Of a stretch of 64,000 nt of DNA, positions 34,816-42,231 are shown one piece after another. Position 1 is the first letter of the stretch. Each line of letters starts with the position of its first letter. The stretch lies in contig JACPDX010000029.1 in NCBI GenBank assembly GCA_016183805.1, positions 5,290 through 69,289 of the forward strand. Direction: 5' to 3'. The notes under the pieces were generated by a model, which ran no database searches, had not been told where the DNA came from, and saw only the letters and a list, made by a program, of their open reading frames with translations. This DNA comes from Bacteroidota bacterium (GTDB lineage Bacteria; Bacteroidota; Bacteroidia; Flavobacteriales_E; Vicingaceae). The position numbers and the translations under genes were made by a program.

Positions 34816-35619
34816 ATGAAAAACTTATTAGTGCCTACCGATTTTTCGGAATATTCAAATGCAGCATTAGAATATGCCATTTATATTGCTGCTGTCAGAA
34901 AAAGTAAAATCCATATTGTTTCAGTAGTTACATCAGACAATAAAGAAGACTTTGAAGAAACTGAAGCACAAATGGAGGAACTTAAAAACCATCCCAAATT
35001 ACAAGGTTTAAAAGTTGAAACTTACGTAAAATTTGACGGTGTTGTTTGTAATAAAATTTTAGAATGTGCCGAAGAAATTAAAGCTGATTTAATTTTAATG
35101 GGTTCGCACGGTTCTTCAACCATTACCGAAATATTGTTGGGAAGCAATACCGAAAAAGTGGTAAGAAAATCAACCTTTAATGTACTTACCATTAAACATA
35201 GCATGATTAGAGAAGGTATTAAATCTGTTGCTTTTGCTTCCGATTTTTCAAAGGAATCCAACCAAATTTTTGGAGCTGTGCAAGATTTTGCCGATAAATT
35301 TAATGCTTGTATCCATTTATTAAAAATCAATACCCCAACTCATTTTGAGCCTACAAGAGTGTCGATGGAGAAAATAAATAAGTTTATAAAACATGAAAAA
35401 CTTTCGCCATTAAATGGGGATAAATTTAAAATATCGCTTTATTCTGATAGTACTGAAGAATTGGGCGTATTGAATTATAGTATTGAAAATGAAATTGATA
35501 TTATAGCTTTAGGTATCCACAACAAAATCAGCATTTGGCAATTGTTTCACGAAAGTACTTCACAAAATTTGGTTAACCATTCGTTTAGACCTGTACTGAC
35601 TATTCCAATAATGGAATAA
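34816..35619 (+). CDS. Universal stress protein, tandem UspA domains
   Basis: A 267-residue cytoplasmic protein with two Usp folds (about 1-140 and 145-267). The first begins LLVPTDFSEYSNAALEYA and ends with GSHGSSTITEILLGSNTEKV, an ATP-binding type GxxG-x9-G(S/T) motif. The second begins VAFASDFSKESNQIF and ends IALGIHNKISIW, where the nucleotide motif is degraded. The gene stands alone under its own promoter. A stress or starvation role is family knowledge. Confidence 0.88.
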   Translation: MKNLLVPTDFSEYSNAALEYAIYIAAVRKSKIHIVSVVTSDNKEDFEETEAQMEELKNHPKLQGLKVETYVKFDGVVCNKILECAEEIKADLILMGSHGSSTITEILLGSNTEKVVRKSTFNVLTIKHSMIREGIKSVAFASDFSKESNQIFGAVQDFADKFNACIHLLKINTPTHFEPTRVSMEKINKFIKHEKLSPLNGDKFKISLYSDSTEELGVLNYSIENEIDIIALGIHNKISIWQLFHESTSQNLVNHSFRPVLTIPIME

Positions 35620-35931
35620 TATATATTACGTAAAAAAAATATTTTTTGACTAAACAATGTTATTTAACGTGAGTTCGATATAATTTTAACCGATTCTTTG
35701 GAGTTTATCAATATTAATGTTTGGTTTAGTAGGATAAAAAGGGTAATGTACTGAAAAATAATTGGTGGGATTTTCAAAATTTATGTTTATAATTAATGCT
35801 ATCAAACCAACGAAGAAAAAGACCGTTTTGAAGGTGCTCTCCGCCGCCGACAACTAGGCTTAATTTTAGTCGGTAAAATGAAACCTGCTGAGGCTACTGA
35901 GTTAAAAAAATTGTTTGCTTAATTTTAAAAA
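35620..35931. other. Spacer with gene remnant
   Basis: A 312-bp stretch between the stress protein and the TfoX-like gene. The first 175 bp show nothing I can name. The last part carries an open frame without a start codon (listed separately). Confidence 0.5.
35797..35922 (+). pseudogene. Possible 3' remnant of a degraded gene
   Basis: An open stretch from just after a stop to TAA at 35920-35922 encodes about 41 residues that look protein-like (DRFEGALRRRQLGLILVG, then KPAEATELKKLF), in GC-richer sequence than its surroundings, without a plausible start. It may be the tail of a lost gene. I do not recognise the family. Confidence 0.35.
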
Positions 35932-36288
35932 ATGGCTTTCGACCTTTATTTAGTAGAAAGAGTTCAACAAGCATTTCAATCCAAAAACATTGCTTTTGTA
36001 GAAAAGAAAATGATGGGAGGATTGATTTTTATGGTAAACGATAAAATGTGTGTTGGGGTTGATTCGGATAAAAAAACAAAAGAAGATCGATTAATGGTTC
36101 GGGTTGGTGCAAATGAATATCCATTAGCATTAAAATTAAAAGGTTGTAAAGAAATGCAATTTACCGGCAGACCCATGAAAGGGTTAGTTTTTGTTTATCC
36201 GGAGGGCTTTGACACAGACGAAGATTTGATGTTTTGGATAGAAAAAGCAATGGCTTTTAATAAAGAGGCAAAAAGTTCAAAAAAATAA
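35932..36288 (+). CDS. TfoX/Sxy family N-terminal domain protein
   Basis: A 118-residue soluble protein. KKMMGGLIFMVNDKMCVGVD and LMVRVGANEYPLAL with PMKGLVFVYPEGF match the stand-alone TfoX N-domain family. In gammaproteobacteria TfoX/Sxy regulates competence; single-domain versions in Bacteroidota have no proven role. It starts 9 nt after the remnant frame. Confidence 0.82.
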   Translation: MAFDLYLVERVQQAFQSKNIAFVEKKMMGGLIFMVNDKMCVGVDSDKKTKEDRLMVRVGANEYPLALKLKGCKEMQFTGRPMKGLVFVYPEGFDTDEDLMFWIEKAMAFNKEAKSSKK

Positions 36289-36343
36289 TTCCTATCTCAC
36301 TTTTGTTTTTTAGTTATATTTGGATAACTCAAACCCCAAAAAC

Positions 36344-36556
36344 ATGACTAAAATTACTTCCACCGACAAGAAAAAGTTTTCTCAAAAATTATTGGAATGC
36401 CAAAAGAAAGGTTTGTTACAATATGGCAAGTATTTAAACGACCAACTAAAAGCATCGGCAAACAAAAAATTGAAAAAACAATACCATAGCTATATTGTAG
36501 ACCAAATTGCTTTGAATGATAAAAGAATTGCTGCCATTGATGTTAAGATAAAATAA
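36344..36556 (+). CDS. Small basic helical protein, unknown
   Basis: About 70 residues from ATG 36344; a TTG at 36320 would add eight residues. It is rich in Lys and Gln with a helical pattern (FSQKLLECQKKGLLQYGKYL) and no signal peptide. It lies 55 nt after the TfoX-like gene, in the same direction. I do not recognise the family. Coding potential is supported by normal codon use. Confidence 0.5.
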   Translation: MTKITSTDKKKFSQKLLECQKKGLLQYGKYLNDQLKASANKKLKKQYHSYIVDQIALNDKRIAAIDVKIK

Positions 36557-36649
36557 AATTGCCCCACATAAAAATATAACTAACCAATGACATACCTATC
36601 TACCCAAATTTAGGTGTATATGTATGGTTTTATCATACATATAAACAAG

Positions 36650-37465
36650 TCAATCCCTCTCCACCAAAAACCACGTGTTTAACAAGTTTTCTTTGTTGTA
36701 AAGCATGCGTTTTTTTGTTTCCCAGTTAATTACATCGGCACCAGAAGCTATGGCAATGGCTTGTCCTGCGGCGGTGTCCCATTCCATGGTTGGAGCAAAA
36801 CGTGGGTAGCTGTCGGCACTGCCTTCGGCAACCATACACAGTTTTAACGAGCTGCCTTTCGAAAGCATGTCCACCTCAGTATGTTTTGTTTTTAGTTCGT
36901 TCATGTAAGCTTCGGTTTCGGCACTCATGTGCGAACGGCTTCCTACTACGATGAAGTTTTTTCGGTTTTGTTTTAAAGGTAATTTTTCTGATTTTTCGAT
37001 AAGAGTGGTGAGTGATGAGTCGTGAGTGATGGGTGATGAGTGTTGAGAACAAGTAACCTTAAACGCTCCTATATTGGTGTCAGAAAAATAGAGTTCTTCG
37101 GTTACAGGCACATAAATGATACCCATGGTTGCTTCGCCGTTTTCAATAAGGGCAATGTTCACCGTAAATTCGCCGTTGCGTTTTACAAACTCACGTGTGC
37201 CATCCAATGGATCAACCATCCAAAATTGTTTCCACGTTTTTCGGGTTTCGTAAGGGGTTTGTTTACCTTCTTCGCTTAATACGGGTAAATTGGTTTTATC
37301 CAACAGTTTAGCTATAGCTAAATGTGCGTTGGTATCAGCTAGTGTTAAAGGGGTTTTATCTTCTTTTCGCTCTACTGCAAAATCCGATTCGTAAATAGCA
37401 AGAATTTCTTCTCCGCCTTTTAATGCTGCGTTTATAGCTGTAATCAATAATTCTTCTCTTGTCAT
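36650..37465 (-). CDS. cysQ: 3'(2'),5'-bisphosphate nucleotidase CysQ
   Basis: A 271-residue inositol-monophosphatase-fold enzyme that clears PAP, the by-product of PAPS use. LSEEGKQTPYE, MVDPLDGTREFVKRNGEFTV and EWDTAAGQAIA are the metal-binding motifs. Residues about 139-155 (TCSQHSSPITHDSSLTTLIE) are encoded by a repetitive stretch at 37004-37048 that looks like an in-frame insertion of intergenic repeat DNA. cysC lies 3.6 kb away. It may support the sulfotransferase at 15935. Confidence 0.92.
   Translation of the reverse strand: MTREELLITAINAALKGGEEILAIYESDFAVERKEDKTPLTLADTNAHLAIAKLLDKTNLPVLSEEGKQTPYETRKTWKQFWMVDPLDGTREFVKRNGEFTVNIALIENGEATMGIIYVPVTEELYFSDTNIGAFKVTCSQHSSPITHDSSLTTLIEKSEKLPLKQNRKNFIVVGSRSHMSAETEAYMNELKTKHTEVDMLSKGSSLKLCMVAEGSADSYPRFAPTMEWDTAAGQAIAIASGADVINWETKKRMLYNKENLLNTWFLVERD
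37004..37048. repeat. Low-complexity repeat inside cysQ
   Basis: Imperfect copies of GTGATGAGT/GTGAGTGAT run for about 45 bp, keeping the cysQ frame. The composition differs from the rest of the gene. Confidence 0.6.
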
Positions 37466-37509
37466 TTTTATTTTTTCACTTCACTCCGTCTTCCAAAAAC
37501 ACACCCCTG

Positions 37510-37576
37510 CCCCTCTCAAGAGGGGAAGCCAACGCACAATGCCAACTTCCGACTTCGGTCTTCGGTCTTCCGACTT
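37510..37576. repeat. Palindrome plus GAAGACCGAAG-type repeat downstream of the short ALDH gene
   Basis: CCCCTCT-CA-AGAGGGG (37510-37525) is a perfect hairpin of the kind scattered in this genome (compare 50791-50830). It is followed by 37543-37576, whose reverse strand contains GAAGACCGAAGACCGAAG, matching the repeat at 56041-56067. Confidence 0.6.
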
Positions 37577-37577
37577 T

Positions 37578-38459
37578 TTAATATCCACTTCCTGCTGCAC
37601 CAATTTTTTCAATGGGATGCCACGTTGTTTTCATTTCAACAAAATCTTCGATGTAATATGGGCTGTCGTGTTCTGCAGAATAAATTGTTACAAAATCTTT
37701 AACTACCACACGCTTTAAATTGTCCACTGCCAGTTTTTTTATTTCAAGAATTTCTTTTTTGTCGTTTCCAGTATAAAACAATGCATTTACATCCATGTGT
37801 GAAGCCATGTGCGAGTGCAACTCTTTTCTTGTTCCTGTCAATATGTTAATTACTCCTCCAGGCACATCCGATGAATTAATGACCTCAGCAAACGTAATGG
37901 CACACAATGGTTTATTTTCAGAGGCTAACACCACGCACGTATTTCCGGAAGCAATAACTGGAATTATCGTGGAGATTAAACCGATTAAGCTATTTTCTTC
38001 GGGTGCAAAAACAGAAACCACACCTGTAGGTTCTGGAACCGTAAAGTTAAAATGTGAAGTAGCCACAGGATTTACCGCACTGAACAATTGCGTGTATTTA
38101 TCGCACCATCCAGCATAATAAATAATTCGATCAATAGAAGCATGTACTTCTTTTTCAGCTGCCCCTTTTGTTGAACCTTGTTGCATCAATTCATCCATAA
38201 ATTGTGCTTTTCTACCTTCCAACATTTCTGCTATTCTGTACAAAACCTGACTTCGGTTATAAGCTGTCGCTCCCGACCAACCATCAAAAGCTCCTCGAGC
38301 TGCAACTACGGCATTCCTAAAATCTTTTCGCGATGAAAGACAAATGTTTCCTAATGGAGTTGTTCCATTTTTAGGCGTGTAAAACCTCCCCGATTCTGTT
38401 CTTGGAAATTTACCGCCTATATATATTTTGTACGTTTTCAATATTTCTAATCTTGACAT
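37578..38459 (-). CDS. Short aldehyde-dehydrogenase-fold protein lacking the catalytic cysteine
   Basis: A 293-residue protein. The first 245 residues follow the ALDH NAD-binding fold (KIYIGGKFPRTESGRFY, TGVVSVFAPEENSL, PGGVINILTG), but the catalytic-domain Cys segment is missing and the protein ends in a short C-terminal part. It lies 3 nt after the full-length ALDH gene. A similar pairing occurs fused in ALDH16 enzymes, whose second domain is non-catalytic. So this may be a structural partner of the neighbour rather than an enzyme (inference). Confidence 0.75.
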   Translation of the reverse strand: MSRLEILKTYKIYIGGKFPRTESGRFYTPKNGTTPLGNICLSSRKDFRNAVVAARGAFDGWSGATAYNRSQVLYRIAEMLEGRKAQFMDELMQQGSTKGAAEKEVHASIDRIIYYAGWCDKYTQLFSAVNPVATSHFNFTVPEPTGVVSVFAPEENSLIGLISTIIPVIASGNTCVVLASENKPLCAITFAEVINSSDVPGGVINILTGTRKELHSHMASHMDVNALFYTGNDKKEILEIKKLAVDNLKRVVVKDFVTIYSAEHDSPYYIEDFVEMKTTWHPIEKIGAAGSGY

Positions 38460-38462
38460 AAG

Positions 38463-39929
38463 TTAAAATTTTAAATACGGTTTTAAACCATGTAATCCAC
38501 CTTCTCTACCAAAACCACTTTCTTTGTATCCACCAAAAGGTGAAGTCGGGTCAAATTTATTAAAAGTGTTTCCCCAAATAATTCCCGCTTTTAATTGTGA
38601 TGAAAGATTAAATAATTTGGAGCCTTTATCCGTCCAAACTCCAGCCGACAATCCAAAAGGAGTGTTATTGGCTTTTTCAATTACTTCGGCAACAGTTCTA
38701 AAGGTTTGAATAGCCAATACAGGTCCAAAAATTTCTTCTTGTACAATTCTGTTCGACTGAGAAACATTAGTAAACAAGGTTGGTTTACACCAATATCCTT
38801 TTTTTGGAACAACGCAGTTCGATTGGTACATTTCTGCCCCTTCACTTTTACCAATTTTTAAATAATTGTTGATGGTGGTTAATTGTTCTTTTGAGTTGAT
38901 GGCTCCAATATCAGTGTTCTTATCTAATGGATTTCCAACAATCAACGATTCCATTCGGTCTTTTAATTTTCGCAAAACAATGTCGTAAACCGATTCCTCG
39001 ACAAATAACCTTGAACCAGCACAACAAACGTGTCCTTGATTAAAGTAAATTCCGTTAATAATTCCTTCAACAGCTTGGTCTAAAACAGCATCTTCAAAAA
39101 TAATGTTAGCTGCTTTTCCGCCTAATTCCAAGGTAACTTTTTTATTGGTTCCTGCAACAGCATTTTGGATAATTTTCCCCACACCAGTTGAACCTGTAAA
39201 TGCAATTTTATCGATATCGTTATGATTTACAATGGCTGCACCGGTTTCTCCAGCACCTGTAATAATATTTACTACACCATCAGGCAAACCAGCTTCCTGA
39301 ATAATTTCTGCTAATTTAAGGGCGGTTAATGACGTGGTTTCTGCAGGTTTTAAAACTACCGTATTTCCTGTGGCCAAAGCCGGGGCAATTTTCCAGGCAG
39401 CCATCAACAATGGAAAATTCCAAGGAGTAATTTGTCCTGCAACACCTAACGATTGAGGTTTTCTGTTTGGAAAAGCATAATCCAACTTATCAGCCCAACC
39501 AGCATAATAAAAAAAGTGTGCAGCAGCCAAAGGCACATCCACATCACGCGATTCCCTGATTGGTTTTCCACCATCCATAGATTCAATTACAGCAAATTCC
39601 CTCGCTTTTTCCTGAATTAAACGTGCAATACGATAAATGTATTTTGCTCTTTCGCTGGCTGGCATTTTACTCCAAACTTCCGTGTAGGCTTTTCTTGCAG
39701 CTTTTACCGCTTTGTCCACATCCTTTTCGTTGGCTTCAGCAACCATCGCTATTTTTTCTTCCGTTGCAGGATTAATGGTTGGAAAATATTTGCCAGAACT
39801 TGGTTTTACCCATTTTCCACCAATAAACAATTCGTATTGTTCGTTTAACTGAATGTGGCTAGTACTTTCTGGTGCAGGGGCTAAATCCCACCCTGTATCA
39901 AAATTAATTTTTATCGTTTTTTTTGTCAT
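38463..39929 (-). CDS. Aldehyde dehydrogenase family protein
   Basis: A 488-residue NAD(P)-dependent ALDH. NPATEEKIAMVAEANEKDVD starts the fold, TPWNFPLLMAAWKIAPALA and TGSTGVGKII form the cofactor site, LELGGKAANIIFEDA has the general-base Glu, and QGHVCCAGSRL has the catalytic Cys. EIFGPVLAIQTF is near the end. It is followed at 3 nt by the Cys-less partner and preceded by deoC, so acetaldehyde from deoxyribose breakdown is a plausible substrate. Confidence 0.9.
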   Translation of the reverse strand: MTKKTIKINFDTGWDLAPAPESTSHIQLNEQYELFIGGKWVKPSSGKYFPTINPATEEKIAMVAEANEKDVDKAVKAARKAYTEVWSKMPASERAKYIYRIARLIQEKAREFAVIESMDGGKPIRESRDVDVPLAAAHFFYYAGWADKLDYAFPNRKPQSLGVAGQITPWNFPLLMAAWKIAPALATGNTVVLKPAETTSLTALKLAEIIQEAGLPDGVVNIITGAGETGAAIVNHNDIDKIAFTGSTGVGKIIQNAVAGTNKKVTLELGGKAANIIFEDAVLDQAVEGIINGIYFNQGHVCCAGSRLFVEESVYDIVLRKLKDRMESLIVGNPLDKNTDIGAINSKEQLTTINNYLKIGKSEGAEMYQSNCVVPKKGYWCKPTLFTNVSQSNRIVQEEIFGPVLAIQTFRTVAEVIEKANNTPFGLSAGVWTDKGSKLFNLSSQLKAGIIWGNTFNKFDPTSPFGGYKESGFGREGGLHGLKPYLKF

Positions 39930-39941
39930 ATATTAAGTTTT

Positions 39942-39985
39942 AACCGCAGAGGTCGCTGAGTTTTACGCAGAGAACCGCAGAGTTT
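39942..39985. repeat. CGCAGAG-type repeat between ALDH and deoC
   Basis: Four spaced versions of CGCAGAG/CGCTGAG occur within about 42 bp (AACCGCAGAGGTCGCTGAG, then TTTTACGCAGAGAACCGCAGAG). The word TTACGCAGA recurs in the inverted repeat at 60844-60904. Only one arm is present here. Confidence 0.6.
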
Positions 39986-40017
39986 ATTTTTCTATTCTTC
40001 GGCCTTCCATCTTTGAA

Positions 40018-40929
40018 TTAATCTTTTGAAAAGTAATCTTTTGATTGATAAACTCCTGTTTGTTGTTTTACAATTTGCATTAGTAGGTCGTTGGCAAGGC
40101 TACTTGCTCCAAATCTAAACCATTGATTGGTCAACCAGTCTTTGCCTAAGGTTTCTTTTACTAATAGTAGATATTGCAAAGCCAATTTTGAGTTCGAGAT
40201 TCCTCCAGCGGGTTTCATTCCTACTTGAATTCCTGTTCTATAATAATGGTCTTTTATGGCTTCCAACATCACCAACGTAACCGGCAACGTAGCCGCAGGA
40301 CTAATTTTTCCCGTTGAAGTCTTTATAAAATCTGCACCCGCTTCAATGGCAATATCGCTTGCTTTTCGAACTTTATCAAACGAGCCTAATTCTCCTGTTT
40401 CTAAAATCACTTTTAATCGAGATTTTCCGCAAGCTTCTTTAATGGTAGCAATTTCATCAAACACAAAATTGTATTCACCCTCATGAAATTTACCTCTACT
40501 AATTACCATATCAATTTCTTCGGCACCGGCATCAGTAGCAATTTTTACATCTAACAATTTTACTTCTAAACTCGATTGCCCACTTGGGAAAGCTGTTGCA
40601 ACCGAAGCCACATTGATACCAGAACCTTGTAAACATTGTTTGGCTGTTTTTACAAAATTTGGATATACACAAACTGCTGCCACGGTTGGTAATCCGGGAT
40701 AAGCATCGTGTAAATGTTGTGCTTTATTGCACAATTGTCGCACCTTATTTTCGGTATCTGCACCTTCTAATGTGGTCAAATCAACCATGTTAAGGGCAAG
40801 CTTTAACCCTTGTAGTTTAGTTTCATCTTTTATGCTTCTGCTGGTAATTCTGTCAATCCGATCAATAATACCAACTTGATCTACACTTGGTGAGGGATTG
40901 TTTAGATAAACGGTTGTTTTTTTAATCAT
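40018..40929 (-). CDS. deoC: Deoxyribose-phosphate aldolase
   Basis: About 303 residues from ATG 40929; an upstream in-frame ATG at 40980 overlaps the promoter and is rejected. The enzyme splits 2-deoxyribose 5-phosphate to glyceraldehyde 3-phosphate and acetaldehyde. ALNMVDLTTLEGADT is the substrate-side start, VILETGELGSFDKVRKASDI and GADFIKTSTGK hold the Schiff-base Lys, and GMKPAGGIS closes the site. It is first in a unit with the two ALDH-fold genes. Length is slightly longer than short DeoCs. Confidence 0.93.
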   Translation of the reverse strand: MIKKTTVYLNNPSPSVDQVGIIDRIDRITSRSIKDETKLQGLKLALNMVDLTTLEGADTENKVRQLCNKAQHLHDAYPGLPTVAAVCVYPNFVKTAKQCLQGSGINVASVATAFPSGQSSLEVKLLDVKIATDAGAEEIDMVISRGKFHEGEYNFVFDEIATIKEACGKSRLKVILETGELGSFDKVRKASDIAIEAGADFIKTSTGKISPAATLPVTLVMLEAIKDHYYRTGIQVGMKPAGGISNSKLALQYLLLVKETLGKDWLTNQWFRFGASSLANDLLMQIVKQQTGVYQSKDYFSKD

Positions 40930-40947
40930 TCGAAAAAAATTGAACTC

Positions 40948-40977
40948 CAAATTTAAGGAAAACAAAAGTGTGGGCAA
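40948..40977 (-). promoter_or_regulatory. Promoter of the deoC-ALDH unit
   Basis: On the minus strand TTG (40975-40977), 19 nt, then TAAATTTG (40948-40955), 18 nt before the ATG at 40929. This supports the shorter deoC. Confidence 0.75.
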
Positions 40978-41024
40978 CATATTTATTTGCAGAAGAAAAA
41001 ATAATTTATGTTTAACTAAAAGGG

Positions 41025-41032
41025 TAATTTTG
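41025..41032 (+). promoter_or_regulatory. -7 box for cysC
   Basis: TAATTTTG ends 8 nt before the ATG at 41041, so the mRNA would be nearly leaderless. Confidence 0.5.
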
Positions 41033-41040
41033 AATTTGAG

Positions 41041-41649
41041 ATGAGCAAAACTCCTGAAAATATTTTTCCTGTTTTCGATTCTATTTTAGGAAGAGGAGCA
41101 AAAGAAACTTTACTTCACCAAAAAGCAGTGGTTATTTGGTTTACCGGACTATCTGGTTCTGGTAAAACCACTATTGCTATTGGTTTAGAAAAAGCTTTAA
41201 ACAACAAAGGAATTTTAACACAAGTTTTAGATGGCGACAACATTAGAGCAGGAATAAACAACAATTTAGGGTTTAGTGACGAAGATAGAAAAGAAAACAT
41301 CAGACGAATTGCTGAGGTTTCGAAATTGTTTTTGAATTGTGGTGTAGTTACCATCAATTGTTTTGTGAGTCCTACCAACGAAATCAGGCAACAAGCCAAA
41401 ACAATTATTGGCGAAAACGATTTTTTAGAAGTGTTTATCAATACTCCGCTTGAAGTTTGCGAACAACGTGATGTAAAAGGATTGTATAAAAAAGCCAGAG
41501 CAGGCGAAATAAAAGATTTTACAGGAATTAACGCTCCTTTTGAAGCCCCAACAAATCCTTTTTTGGATGTAAAAACCGAAAATAAAACGGTTGAGCAATC
41601 AGTAAATGAAATTCTAAGTAAAGTGTTGCCGTTAATTCAATCTCGCTAA
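41041..41649 (+). CDS. cysC: Adenylylsulfate (APS) kinase
   Basis: A 202-residue kinase that phosphorylates APS to PAPS. GLSGSGKT at 36-43 is the P-loop, LDGDNIRAGINNNLGFSDED is the APS-binding segment, and VKGLYKKARAGEIKDFTGI is the lid. Length is standard. CysH in this window looks like the APS-reducing type, so PAPS made here may serve sulfotransferases rather than assimilation. The stop overlaps the next ATG (TAATG). Confidence 0.95.
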   Translation: MSKTPENIFPVFDSILGRGAKETLLHQKAVVIWFTGLSGSGKTTIAIGLEKALNNKGILTQVLDGDNIRAGINNNLGFSDEDRKENIRRIAEVSKLFLNCGVVTINCFVSPTNEIRQQAKTIIGENDFLEVFINTPLEVCEQRDVKGLYKKARAGEIKDFTGINAPFEAPTNPFLDVKTENKTVEQSVNEILSKVLPLIQSR

Positions 41650-42011
41650 TGTTTAAAGAAGTTGGTTTTTCCATACTACTGTTTTTATTTTTTACACCGA
41701 ACTTAAAAGCCAACCATGAAGAGCTTCCCTTGTCGGATTCATTAGCTACAGACTCTACACAACAGACTGAACTCCCTAAAAGAAAACACGTGAGAGCAAA
41801 AGCGATTGTTTTTACCTTACTAACAGGTCCTTTAGGCGGACATCGGGTATATTTGGGAACTCGCCCCGGAGCTCCAATAATTTATGCGATTACGTTGGGT
41901 GGTTTTGGTATTTTACCCGTGATAGATTTATTTCATCTAATTTTTACCAAAGACCTTTCAAAATTTGAGCAAAACCAAAAAATAATCATGTGGGGAGGAG
42001 AGGGTAAGTAG
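41649..42011 (+). CDS. TM2-domain-like membrane protein with signal peptide
   Basis: A 120-residue protein. An N-terminal signal (about 1-20, ending near LKANHEE) is followed by a Ser/Thr-rich stretch and, from residue 50, LLTGPLGGHRVYLGTRPG, the TM2 motif, and a second hydrophobic segment. Such proteins sit in the membrane with unknown role. It is translationally coupled to cysC. A small hairpin AGGGTAA/TTACCCT at 42001-42019 spans the stop codon and may end transcription. Confidence 0.75.
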   Translation: MFKEVGFSILLFLFFTPNLKANHEELPLSDSLATDSTQQTELPKRKHVRAKAIVFTLLTGPLGGHRVYLGTRPGAPIIYAITLGGFGILPVIDLFHLIFTKDLSKFEQNQKIIMWGGEGK

Positions 42012-42044
42012 GTTACCCTATTAAAAACTAACCTTTCTGTTAAA

Positions 42045-42194
42045 AAACCACATAGACACATAGAAAAACCTTCTCCAAGCCAAATACTATGAAACAGGCT
42101 CACAATAGTTACTTCTCCGACTTGTCGGAGAATACTAATACTATGTTTGCCTTATTTTTATTCAACAGAAAGAAACTATGTACCTATGTGGTTT
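42045..42194. mobile_element. 150-bp non-coding inverted-repeat element (MITE-like), related to the GxxExxY element
   Basis: The ends 42045-42063 and 42176-42194 are inverted repeats (AAACCACATAGnnACATAG, differing at two positions). Their CACATAGnnACATAG core is shared with the ends of 25030-25597. Inside is the perfect hairpin TTCTCCGAC-TT-GTCGGAGAA (42113-42132), then CTATGTTT, again parallel to the right part of the GxxExxY element. It has no ORF. Confidence 0.65.
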
Positions 42195-42216
42195 AATTTC
42201 TTGCCAATTAAAACCT

Positions 42217-42224
42217 TAATTTTG
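42217..42224 (+). promoter_or_regulatory. -7 box for the dusB-like gene
   Basis: TAATTTTG ends 7 nt before the ATG at 42232. The box lies just outside the MITE-like element. Confidence 0.5.
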
Positions 42225-42231
42225 TAGCCAA

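Noticed and set aside
40930-40980. deoC start at the upstream ATG (40980)
   Set aside because: The extension covers the consensus promoter at 40948-40977 and adds a hydrophobic stretch not usual in DeoC.
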